Part shown: positions 1-12,600 of the stretch, in pieces | Position numbering within the stretch: position 1 is the stretch's first letter | How the letters are laid out: each line of letters opens with the position of its first letter | NCBI RefSeq assembly: GCF_018143015.1 | Contig: NC_054742.1 | Coordinates: 54,135,195-54,199,194 of the forward strand | Direction of reading: 5' to 3' | DNA length: 64,000 nt | Source: Lytechinus variegatus | Taxonomy: Eukaryota; Echinodermata; Echinoidea; Temnopleuroida; Toxopneustidae | The notes under the pieces: model-generated | The model's input: only the letters and a program-made list of their open reading frames with translations | The model's database searches: none | What the model was told of the DNA's origin: nothing | Made by a program: the position numbers and the translations under genes

Positions 1-26
1 GACATTTCCATAGGTGAGGTTGATCA

Positions 27-171
27 GGGGCCAGTTTCATAAGGGACTTGCATCTGTTGCATCTACCATGGTAACAGGGCTCAGCAGCCAATCATAATCA
101 AGGTCTCCATGATGGTAGTTGCCACAATGGCAAAGTTACAACAGTTGCAAGTCCTTAAGGAAACGGGCCCC
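27..171. mobile_element. Short inverted-repeat element of the GGGCCCGTTTCATAA family
   Basis: The element begins GGGGCCAGTTTCATAAGGGACTTGCA and ends with a diverged inverted copy, TGCAAGTCCTTAAGGAAACGGGCCCC. It is about 145 bp with a centre around 'ccatggtaacagggctcagc'. A second copy of the same family lies at 3149-3282. This is a non-autonomous element with no coding capacity. Confidence 0.7.
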
Positions 172-2756
172 AGATCAATCAACGTTCCACACTAAAACCA
201 AATTCCAAAGAATCCAAACTGATATTTGAAGTAAAACATAAAAGGTAGACTTTATTGTCAATAAATGTCACAGATTTTCAAATAAAGAAAAAGATTGAAA
301 TACACACATATACAAACATTAACTGAACAACAGAATGTGTATGGGCAGCAGTGAGAACTCTTGGTTGATTACTAAGGAGACGGTTACTAGGCTCCTTTTA
401 CAAAACCATCTTGTCATCTAATATACATGTAGCTAGCATGTGTACAAATGAAACGGTCTGAATTGTGGTTGAAATCACTTGTTATTCAATGGTGATCATC
501 AAAATATTCAATTACTATAAGGAAATCTATAATTCAGTCCCTTTTCATTAGTGCATCAACAAAATCAGATATATCATCTAGATTTATTCCAATACAAATG
601 AAACTTTTAATCAGAATACTGCTACTACAGCATTGGAATGTCCAAGATATCGAGCTTACAGAATACATGAAAGAATCTATCAAAAAAAGGTAGCTCAGAC
701 ACAAATGAGAAAAGTGTACTTGTGATACTTGCATACATACTGTATGCAAAAAAAAAAGAATGCTGATAAAGGTTAAAACATGACAAAAATAATGAAACAT
801 AATCTGCATTGGGTACTCATTTTTCTTTGGAACTTAAAAAAAGGGAAGTACAGAAGTATGCAATATAGATCAATATATTCTAGCACAAATCATTAATTTT
901 GCATAAGACGATAAGCCAAGTCTTTGTCATAGTCAAAGATGGTAAAAAAAAAACTGCTGAGCAAATTCCACAAAATGATCAACTTTTCTGTACTGCCGAT
1001 CCCAGTGTAAGAGCATTACAAAAAAGGTCAGATGTGCCAATGGACTTGACTGGGGCAAAATGACCCATCTTTACATAGCCCTGTACAATACTAATGATAA
1101 AATACGTAAATTGAAACATATTGTGAAATAAAAAAAAAAACAAATCAAGGTAAATAAATAGTAAAAAAACAAAAAAGTTATGAATCCATTTACAATACAT
1201 AATTGTTACTGTTAGTCCTATTTTGCTTTATTTGATTCTTCTTTCAAATAACTTTAAGTTGGCTCCCCATTTAAATCAACATAAGACAACTCAATGCCAC
1301 CTCTACACAAAACAAATATGTTGAAAGCCTTCATTACTGGTCAAATATATTGCAACATTAAACATTTGGTGGTAAATATTAACATTATGGTCCTAAAATC
1401 CCCAAAATTTGAGTTGAAATTCCCTCTACCCAAATGAGAACAGGGACATAATAAAGGACCAGATCTAGAATCAGTAGATTCCCTAAAAAGGCTCAAATCA
1501 CCTTCAAAAGCTCTATTGAACTGAACAAATTTTCAGAAGTTTTCTGAATCACTTGTATTACTTCATATCACAGTACAACCTCAAATCGTCTAGATATTTC
1601 AAAATAACAAATAGATAAATAGACTAAAATGCTCTATTAATATCAGTCCCTTTTAGGAATAAATTATTAAAATGTAATAAGAGATAAGAAGCTGAACTCA
1701 ATCTTTGAAGAAAAAAGTCTGAAGCATTCAGATAAATGAATATTTCAAACCACATCAGGCAAAAATGAAGATCCTGATTTCCCAAATATTGTTAGCATAA
1801 TGAAAATGGTTAAAAGACAAAAAGGGGAAAAAAACTTTTAAAGACAAGACAAATAAATTTCAAACAACTCTAGTCTTTATAAATCTTGAGTTTCAATATC
1901 AGTGAGAAAGAACTGAAAATGATAGTGACAATACCAATAATATTAGTAGTAATAACTTATCAACAATAATATGCATACAGACAGCAATTACAACATTAAC
2001 ATACACCATAAACATAATCATTGTGGTACTCATAACTGTGTTACCTAAATGATACAGGCAATATAAAGTCAGAAATCATTTTTTTTCTTCTTAATGATAT
2101 ATGGGGAATATCTGCATTTGAGTTGCTCCAAATATTTGCACTGGAAGTCATCTAATTGAGAAGTACAATAAATTTGTTTTATATATAAGGCTATATTAAA
2201 TATATATGCCTAAATACATAGCTTAGTATTGTTATCTCTTCATGAAGGCAGTCATTAATTTTATAATTTTCTATTCACTATTTTTTAAGCACATTACAAG
2301 CACCAATTTTATAATACCTATGATCTTATGTTTTGAATTTTCAATTCAAATTTAACAAATCTTTATTTTGGAAGAAACAAAAGTTTTGTGATTAAAAATA
2401 CATGTAAATACTGTACAAAAATCATAAGTGACCAAAAAACTTCCTAAGAATTTGTTGCCTGACCATATTGTGTGAAGATATCATATTTCATGTTTTGTGT
2501 CAAATTTGGTCAGAACTCCTGAGAAATCTTATAACAAATGTTGAAGTGATATTAAAGCATAACCATGCATACCTGTTTTCTTCCAATAAATCAATCTTCC
2601 ATGATTTTGTCAATGAAATTTGTATATGTAATAATGGTCGAGGACTAGTTTCAAATTCAAGGAATTCTCTTGCAACTAACATATATTGACTCACTATATA
2701 TAATTATTTTCTTTCATCATCTAACAACCACATACAAACTTGCAAAGTAAAATCCT
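172..2756. other. AT-rich DNA downstream of LMAN1, probably part of its long 3' UTR
   Basis: No convincing exon is visible on either strand. The region lies directly 3' of the LMAN1 stop with no intervening gene. Minus-strand AATAAA hexamers occur, including one at 251-256 in a context resembling a 3' end. Where transcription stops cannot be decided from sequence. Confidence 0.35.
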
Positions 2757-2851
2757 GGGCCCCTTTCTCACATGCTTTAAAAAAAGATGCTTTTAACTAG
2801 CTATGAGCACACTGTGAGGTCCATGGAATTCAAGTTTGTGAAAAGGGGCCC
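2757..2851. mobile_element. Small palindromic element ending GGGCCCCTTT / AAAGGGGCCC
   Basis: It is about 95 bp, bounded by GGGCCCCTTTCTCACA and an inverted end, TTGTGAAAAGGGGCCC. It resembles the other GGGCCC-ended MITE-like units in the window but has a different interior. Confidence 0.55.
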
Positions 2852-2966
2852 AGATGCATGCCTTTTATAACACTATCAACTATCGTTTTAATGATGGAAG
2901 GTACAGGTCTGAATTTCACCTTTCTATTCACAAAACATTAAAAAGGAGCATCAGAACTTGTCATCT

Positions 2967-3147
2967 GGGGCCCGTTTCATAAAGCTGTTCGTAAGTTACA
3001 AATGACTTTACGCATGACTGGTGATCCTTTCTTGTGCTATATGATATATCTGTATGTAGCTGACTTATGGATACGAACATGTTCCAGTTGTTTGTAAAGT
3101 TGTGCAGTTGTGCATAACTTTACAAACAGCTTTATGAAACACCACCC
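2967..3147. mobile_element. MITE-like element, CCCGTTTCATAAAGCTGTT family
   Basis: The left end is CCCGTTTCATAAAGCTGTT and the right end AACAGCTTTATGAAAC, inverted. The interior holds paired motifs around 'gtaagttacaaatgact' and 'actggtgatcctttctt'. Related copies lie at 25859-26040 and 41685-41848, and a decayed one at about 6690-6930. Confidence 0.7.
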
Positions 3148-3148
3148 A

Positions 3149-3282
3149 GGGGCCCATTTTATAAGGGACTTGCAACTACCATGGTAACAGGGCTCAGTGG
3201 CCAATCATGATCAAGGTTTTCCATGGTAGTTGCAATAATTGCCAAGTTATAAAAATTGTAACTTTTTATGAAACGGGCCCCC
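3149..3282. mobile_element. Second copy of the GGGCCC...ACTTGCAACTACCATGG element
   Basis: It directly abuts the preceding element. It starts GGGCCCATTTTATAAGGGA and ends TTTTTATGAAACGGGCCCCC. Its interior (ccatggtaacagggctcagtggcc) matches the copy at 27-171, which establishes a repeat family inside this window. Confidence 0.7.
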
Positions 3283-3641
3283 GACTTATTATATCTTGGT
3301 CTACTGTATTCCAACAAATATATCAAACTCTTATGTGGTAGTTAAAATCTTCTAGATGTATATGGAGTGAGAGTGAGGCTCTGATACTTCAGAGTAAAAT
3401 TAAAGGTGAAGGAATGTTTAAGGAAATTATCAAAGGTGAAAAGATATCACCCTTGATAATTTCCTTGAGGCAAGAATTTGAATACTGACCAGTAAAAGAA
3501 CTCACTCTTTGTTCCATTTTGCAATAAACATAATGTCCATAAAGCAACATTGAAGAAACACGAAGTAATAAAACCAATATTCTGATAAAAATTAGTTTCC
3601 CATTAATAATAATGTATTCTCTGTTTGAAGTCATCCCTGTT

Positions 3642-3678
3642 TTAATAAAATTTCTTTGCTGCTGCTTCTTGTTTACTC
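3642..3678 (-). CDS. LMAN1: LMAN1 last coding exon: cytosolic tail ending KKFY
   Basis: Twelve codons (one split) give the tail RSKQEAAAKKFY then TAA. Human LMAN1 ends QQEAAAKKFF. The dilysine acts in COPI retrieval and the terminal aromatic pair in COPII export, so FY keeps aromatic character. The exon follows a strong polypyrimidine tract and CAG acceptor. It is too short to be found as an open reading frame. Confidence 0.93.
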
Positions 3679-6600
3679 CTGTAGAAAAAAAAGACAAAAA
3701 ACAATGATAGAACTTAAAATTATCATCACTGATATTAGAAAAACTTTTAAATGTGATAGGGTGAAACATTAAACAATTCAATTATTAGAAACAAATAAAA
3801 TTAACACTTCTAATAAAAATACAAATGGATGGCGGCTTTTTTTTATCTTTCCATTGAAGAGATTTGTTAAATTTTCAAAAACAGAAATTACATGTAAATT
3901 TATATGGTATATTATTTTCTTTGATACAGGCCCATTTTGGCACCTTTTGATCTTAACGCAGGAATTTGTATACCAAGATTGTATCCTGTTTGCGATTCTT
4001 ATGAATATGAAATGACTTTTGTATCCAATAGAAGAAAAAAAATCTAGTTACTGGGTCTCAATAATTATTTATGAAATTATATTGTAGGAGTTTACATTAA
4101 AGTTTAGATATCATCTTTCACACATTTTTTTATTAGACATTCAATTTTTTTGGAACAATAGTAATATTTTCTAGTTATCAATGTAAAATTAGTAGGTTTT
4201 ACAGCATTTTCCCATATTTCAACATCACTTCAAAATCATTATGCAATATTAACAATAGCTGTAGTATACATATTTACTCACCTATATACTGTGTAGAGAA
4301 AAATCACAAAAAATTGAATAAGTACAAAAACAAAGAATAATGTTGGTGTGAGGCATGAAGGCATATCTGGTATTGGTGGACATATTGCTTGCTGTGCCTG
4401 TGAAGTAAAACAAAAATTAAATGAATGAATTTACAAGTTTAGCTTGGATGGAAATTTACAGTCTCTTAACACTTCTAAAATGTAGAAATATCAACAAATC
4501 ACAATTTCTTAATCCTATCTAGGCCGGGGGGGGGGGGGCCTCAATGATTCGTGCAATATTTACCACGCTGCTCACAGACTTTTTACTTTCAAGTCTTGCA
4601 CATCTTTTGAGACCAAATTTGTGAAACACGGGTATGCGGTTCCCAAATTACGCAACATTTTGTAAATGCATGTCAGACCCAAAATTGCTTAAAAACATGA
4701 TTTTGTGTACAAGGTCAAGGCAAATTGTGTTTTAAACCAAATATCAGAAAATGTAAGATTATCTTTTTACTGGTCTAAATGCATCTATTTTATGCTGTTC
4801 ATGATCTCAAAAGAATCCCTGATAAAGTTCATCGAAAAAACAATACATAAGAACTTGCAAAAAAACAATATAATACATAAGAAATTTATCTGATATTGCA
4901 TTTATTCATGTACATAAGCTAAGACCACTACAAAGAATGTCAACACCAAAAATTTGAACATTTGGAGCTTTATTCAGGGAGTTAGAGGAAAAAGTATGAT
5001 TTTTGCATACTAATTTTGAATAAATTAGCATAATCAATCAACAAGAATTTGCATGACATTAATTTCTATACAATTTTGTAGATGACGTCGAAGACAACCT
5101 GCATGCTAATTTTCAGTGCAATCTCCCAAATACCCCAGCCTAGATAGGGAACAATACCAACGTGTATATCACATATTTTGAATCTGTCGGTGAGTAGGTG
5201 CTTGCTGTCCAGCAGTTGAAATCTGTAAGTGGCCAGATTACGCACTCTGTCAAGTAATTCTGGCTATCACTACAGAGTAGTCAAATACTGTCAAGGGTAT
5301 TAAAATTTGAATCCATTTACATGTTCAAATCATATCATACAATTGTATAGAAACATATTTGAAATGTTATAAATATGAAAATGGACAGAGTGGTCTGTCA
5401 AGTTGGTATAAATCAGTGAAAATCGCACAGAAATCAACAAAGTAACAACTAAAACATATTTCTAAATGCAAGAACAGTGCAAGTCAATGAAAATAGCATA
5501 GAAATCAACAAAGTAGTGAATAAAGTACACATCTTATTTCTAAATGCAAGAGAGCATGATCTTAAGTGGCTAGATTGAATACATTTGGCAGTCTTTGATG
5601 AACCAGAGATGTTGAATATATAATCCTACCATCTCTACTGTGTTCACTTGTTCATATTTTACAATATTGTACTATTGTAAAATAGGGGATACACCGAGGT
5701 ATGCAGTGCTATGTAACTTACCTCAGGCCTTCGTGTTAGCTTGAGTACACTGTCTTGTATAGAGTTGATTTTATCTAGCATCTCGTGATTTGCAAGGGGA
5801 TTCCCCTGATTCATCTGTGCTCCCTGATTGGTTGGCTGACGATTATATATCAGACCTGCTTTATTCTGAACATCACCTACTACATTTCTGGCACGAAAGC
5901 AATCACAAGGAAATGTAAATCAGTACTGAACATAACATGTTTCATCTTATCCTTTAGCCATTATATAAAGTGCTCCTTACCCAAGAAGAAATATTAATAC
6001 AACCAAGAGCAGTATTTACAGTAACGTTCCAAACAAAATACCTGTGCGATCACATCCATATTTCAATAGTACTTTGACAAAATACAATCTGCTCTTCTTT
6101 AAAAAAAATTCCAAATTATTTTATACACTCATGTACTCGCTTCTGCTATGCAGGCGAGACAAAACTACAAAGTTCAGAGAGAATTGGCACTTCAAATTAT
6201 CTGTAGCTTCTGGAGTTTTCATTGTTTAACAATCACATTTCAATAATTGATTCTGATCGGTAAAAACAATTGTAAATAATAGAAGACACACAGGTTGAAA
6301 TTGAAAACAAAAAGCAAGACTTATTTTTGTGCTAAAAAAGATATAGTTTATTTTGTAAAGGACTCTTACCTTATATCTCTGACTGATTGATGTAATTCTC
6401 TTTGAGTGTTTAGAAGTGAATCTATTTCATGTCTCTGTATTACAGACCCCGCCCCACCAGTGTGTTGAACAGGAGGTGCCCCGCCCCCTCCTCCTGAGGA
6501 AGCTTGAACTGCAGACACCAAGGAGAGTGTCCTCTCCTGACGACCGACTATCTCATCTAATTTATTTCCTAGTTGTCTGGAGGAAACATCGGAAAGAAAA

Positions 6601-9600
6601 CACGTATTATGAATCAATTACACATTATCTATGTGCCTACAATATTTATAAAGAATGACTTTTCCTTAATACTTGTAGTTATTGCCAGGTTGGGTGTTTG
6701 ACTAAGCTGTTTAGGTTTCATACATTACACATAACTGGAACATGTTTGCTAAGTCAGCTACATAGGGATTTATCATGAAGCATAAGAAAGGGTCACCGAT
6801 TGTGCATAAAGTCATTCGTCACATCCTCACTCATAATGGATAAACCTTTCATGGTTTAATACATCATTTCCTCTGCCAAAATGCAATCTACATACATGTT
6901 AATGTAAATTCAGCTTTATGAAATGCCAATAAGGTGTGTTGACTTTTGTTATGAAAGGAAATGTGAGTTTGTTATATCCATCCTAATAGATAAACGTTTT
7001 ATGGCTTCATCATTTGTTCTGGGAAAATGCCATCTACGTAAGTATAAATTCAGCCTCATATGATACATACATGTATAAAAGCTCCCACAAAGGGAATCAA
7101 CAACAGGGAGAACTGGAGGAAGAACAGTTACTCTATTACTTTGCTTTGAGAAATGGTTCAGGAGGTTTTATTCAGACATGGTAATTTTCATTCAAACAAT
7201 AAAAGTTCTTATAATGTCCATTTTACAGTGTACCAGTGTCAGCTGCATATACTTTTCTGCCACTACTAATAAAAAAAGGTAAAATAACTCTTTTAAAAAA
7301 ACCTTTAAAATATGATGAAAAAGATAAGAAAATATATTTCAGCAGTTCACTCACTTTATTTGTTGCATAACAGCATTCTGTGTGGACAAAATGAGCTTCA
7401 ATTCTCTGGTAAAATCATCTTCAAACTGAAAAAGAAAGAAAACATTCAGATTAAAAAAAAATATAATGAAAGTCTCAAAATGATTTTTGTCCATATACAA
7501 AGAAGAATTGAAGAGTGTGATATGTATTGAGATGTGTATTGGACAATAAAGAACAATAAAAGTTGTAACTGACCTTGTCAGATATAGCAACAAGCAATAA
7601 AGCTAGTCTGGACTCAATTTAAAAAAAAAAATCTTTAGAAATGGCATTAATTCAATATCTTGTTGCTACAAACTGACCATTTCAAATAACTACTACTATA
7701 GTCCAACTGGATATCTTCATTGCTAACTATAGGTTTGATGTAAAAATATAATATAATTTATGTGGAATGTAATGAAAATTTATCTTGAAATCAGTGCACA
7801 AACTAGCACCCGACATTCTTTTCATGATAATACATTGTACATGTACTCGATTTAAATGTATATCAACTAATCAATTTCACATCATTCTACATTCAATAAT
7901 TATACTTACAAATGAATCGCTATCATCATAATCATCTTTGATCTTATCTGGGTGTTGCTGACGAAAGCTACATTAAAATAGATGGAATAGGAAAATCATA
8001 CACAAACAATAAATGATAAAGAAGACTTTCATTTGGTGGGGATGATCACATGAGTTCAATGAATGGTGGATTATTATTTTATGAACAAAGTGCATTTAAT
8101 GACAGCTCAGAGTAGATAATAACAACATTCCACAAGTAAAATAGTAGATTACAAAAAAAAAAAAAAAAAAAAAACATTCCCCCCAGAAACCACAAATTCA
8201 TTGGTCAGTTTCAGCATGAACAGGTTTTTGCTCCATCTGAAATGCTCACATACACTATTCAAAATTGTCTACATCTTCTATTTTGGGGAGGCTGAGTTTC
8301 TGTCAGTCCCTTTATACTGTAGAGCACTGATGGAAAAGAGGATTCCGAGTACTTACTCTTCTTTCTGTTGCTGTAATTTCCCTTGGAATTCATCAAATTC
8401 ATCTTTAAACTTTTTAGCCTCTTCATCTGTAATGAAGCCATCTTTATCAATCTGAAAATGGAGATGAAGTTTCAATTATTAATAGTAAGAGTGTTTAATA
8501 CTCATACTCATCTTTCAACAAAAAAAACCTCTTTATTGTGACAATGAATAGTCACAGCAACTGCAATGACTTTTCAGCAACAACCAAGCAATGTCACATA
8601 AATATACTAGAATAATCTAAAAATATATTATTTTGTTTTGCTTTGAAATTTTGCAATTGGCAAAACACAGGAGAATGTGGTACTTGTTTAACTTTCAAAT
8701 TTGTCCAAATTGGCAAGAAAATATAAGCCTTTACAGTAACTTCTGGGGAGTGTTGAATGAAGTGATCTGCCAGTGATATGAAACTATTGCATCTGATTGG
8801 CTAAGATTGTTTGTGTAATGCTCCCCTAAGTGTTCATTTTCACTACTTACTTTAGATTCTGGTGTAGCAAGGCTGTGAGTTAAGAACTTCATTACATCAT
8901 GATCATCTAGAAGAAAAATAATAAAGTCTGAATAAAGCATGTGTTGTTTTTTTTAAATCAATTCGCATGAATTAGATGTCTTCATTCTAGCAATTTTGGA
9001 TCCATAAGATTTTGTCTATTGCATGCTTGCTGAAACCATTGGCACTACATGTTAAAACAACTTTGTTTGCAGGGTGTGTATAACTGTTAATGTAAGAATG
9101 CGCCAATTCAATGTTTGCTCAACTGCATGCACTTGTGCATCCAAATTCATAAATGCCATATGAAAAGGATATATCTTTAGGCATCATATAAAACAAATAA
9201 TTAAAGTTTTTATTTTTTCAATTTGTGCAAGGGACAGAATACTTCATTCCGTGAAAGATGAAATGATCTGCTCAAGTCGGCTACGCATTGTTGAATGGAT
9301 CGATCCCTTCATCTTTCACCTCATTAAGTATATTTCCATTGCACTCATGAACATTTATTATTTGTATAATACATATAGAAAGGTGTATAATGTATGTTTA
9401 ATACTGTTCATTATCATCACATAAAAATTTTCAGTCTCATTAAGCTTACATCACATTTGACCTTGTAATTACCTGCTAAACCACCTGTTGCTGCCGACAC
9501 ACCAAAGTATCCCCTCTGAGGAAGATGTACATTCTCCGCCCTCAGACAAAGCTCATAGTCATGATCATTAGAACTTAACCCTTGATGGAAATATACCTGG

Positions 9601-12600
9601 TTTAAAAGTAAATACCACAAATCATACAGGTAAAGCACTCTCAATCCAAATTACTTATACAAGAAAATATTTTTTTAGATTTAACAAAGCATACTTATCG
9701 ACAAAATATTAAACAAAAACGTTAAGAAAATTATTTCTGCCATAAGATTGAAATGAAAATGTATTAAATAAAGAAAAATGTTCTATATAAAAAAAGGAAA
9801 ATCATAGTTAAATCTTATCCTAATACAGAAAATTAACTAATTTGTTAGATAATCCAGGTGGATAGTTTGCAGTTCAGATGAACTCTGAGAAATGATTGAT
9901 TTAGCATTGGTATTGCTAATCTTTCATAGGTTATTTGGCTAACATCATCAAAAGGGATTTACATGATAATTGATCCACAAATTTCTATTTAAAAAGAAAA
10001 AAAAATGAACAACTACTCACCGTCAAAACATTCTTATAATATTCTACTTTGGCTCTGACTGGGAATGGTTTATTCCTGAAGTCTCTCATGCATCCTCCAA
10101 TCTGCTGCAGCAATCCATCGTTGTGATGATCATACATCTTGGTACCATCGTTGGTCACGACTAGAATGTAAGGATTGTTTCTCTGATTATCATTGTCAAA
10201 GGAATCAAAGAAGAGTCCCATTCCATTCCATTTGTCGGAGCTTCCATACACGGCTCCTTCGTCTCCCCTGTTTTGGGTGTACCAGATAGCCTGTACAAAA
10301 CGAGCATAGAAAAGTTAACTTATTCTGACTTTGCCTGCAGGTGTAAATGGCTGCTAGTAAACTTTTAGTTCTCTGTTTGTTCATTTGAATGTCTTTCCTG
10401 CCAGAAAGGTCTATGCTTTCACTATAGGCATCCAAGAGAATTTTTTTTTTACTACAACAACTGCACACACTCGAAACAAAAACAAACAAAACTGACAACT
10501 TGAAAACAAAATTTCTTTGAACCTGACATAGAGTATATTCAATAATATTAGTCTCTTAAGGGGCCGTTGCATAAAACTTTTTACCTGAGAAAACTCTGGT
10601 AAAAACTGGAAACTAAGGTTAGTCTGATTTCTGCCATTGACTTTAACACAGGGCAAAAACTCCGGTAAAAACAACCTGAGTTTTCTCGGTAAAAAGTTTT
10701 ATGCAACGGGCCCAAGGTATTACATTTGTGATAGTTACAGCACCAGAAGCTAATATAAAAATGACAAGTGACAATTGAATAATAAGTTTGTAATAATAAA
10801 TATGTAATAATAAATGTAATAATAAATATGTAATAATAAATGTAATAATAAATATGTAAAATTTGGGAGAGAATATCGAGAGGAATGGAGGGAGATATGG
10901 GAGGGGGTTGTATATTATGAAGCACTAGCACTATAAGTATGATATCATAATCACAAAGAAACATTGAAAATCATTAAAAATATCAATCAAGTGACAAAGT
11001 TACTGTAATTAATGAATATAATTAGAATGTATTGACTTACCAGTCCATCGGCTCCTACTCTACCACGTCCTGTGACCTTGAAGATGACCTCTATCTCCCA
11101 CCAATCAAAATCAGTTTCCATCTTAGACCAGATGTAACCTTTAGATAAAATGATGGGCAAAATAAATCTCATGACAATAAAATTGCTCACTTTGTCTCTT
11201 AGCTGAAAATGAAGTCCATGGGTTAAATGTATCTTATCACAATTCACAAGATGATTTTTCACCCAAATAGAAACATGGGAGAAACCTCTACACTTTTTAA
11301 AAACTAAATGTTTTCTTTCCTTTTCTTTTCCCCTTTTTTATCCTATAGATTTATTTTCAGAATTTGTTGGTCATTTGCTGTGGTGCCATACCTGAATATA
11401 AATACATGTTGACTGTAAAATCTACCCATACTTAGCATCTTCAGGTTCCATCTTTTATCTATGTTTTATTGCAAATTATTTATTACCTTTCATTTTTTTT
11501 TATCCGACAATTAAGTGTTCAATCTTAAAGGTGAATAAATATCATTCAAAAACATATCAACATTAAACTGCAGCTTTTAAACTAATTGTTCACATGCTCA
11601 GAATACAATCTATAGAAAGATAAATTTGTTAAGCCCGAGTTCTTATAAGTATTAAACATTTAAGAAATCACAATTGCAGAACAATGACAAAATTAGTATT
11701 CATACTGTCAGCAATGATACACATGCAGTGCTCAGGGAAATGTTGCTAACACTTCCATGAATGATATATGATTTACACAGACTTTTGAAAAATTGAGATC
11801 ACTTCTGAATTATTGAAGGTTACTTGTGGGCGTTAGAGATCAATATTTTAACCCTCGTCTCAGCAGACCAAAATGCTCTCTGATATTCACCCTCTAATTA
11901 ACATCTACATGTATCTCCTATTCCTTTGTCTCAACAGCAGTATTAACCTTCAACCATTATAGAGAAGACTAAAGGGGATAAAAGGGGATTTAGGGGTTTT
12001 TAAAGGTCGGTTTATATGATTTCTTCTGTACTTGATTTTATTCTGTTCAGAGCAGTTCAACTTAAAATTAGCAATGTCATACATATCATAAAGCTTTTAT
12101 GAAATATTCACTTTATTTAATTTGAAAGTGGTTATAATTCATTTTAGATAAATCATCAATAATTTACAATTAAAATATCATTTTCAAATTATGTTTCTGC
12201 ATTTTTTTATTATCATTTAATCTTTTTTATGTGTGTGTGTGTGGGGGGGGGGGGGGGGGCGAAGTAGGTGTTTGACAGTTCAGCATCCATCACAGGTCTC
12301 TTAATGTGATGTGATTGGCATTCCTTAAAAAATATATATTATGTAAGTATGATGAAAAGTAGATTTACCATCACATCTAACTTTTCTCAAATCACTGTAG
12401 CCCAAGGAGGAACACCCTTATACACCAATATCATATGACTTCCCACTTTATATTCACACAGAACAAAAGAAAGGAAACATTACATCATACAAGTCTCTCA
12501 GCTTCCTAGCATATTAATTAAAGGTACCAGCGAAAAAACATATACAAAGGTTTAGTCTGTCTTAATCTTTAGGCAGCCCACATTCACAGGTATGGTTGAG

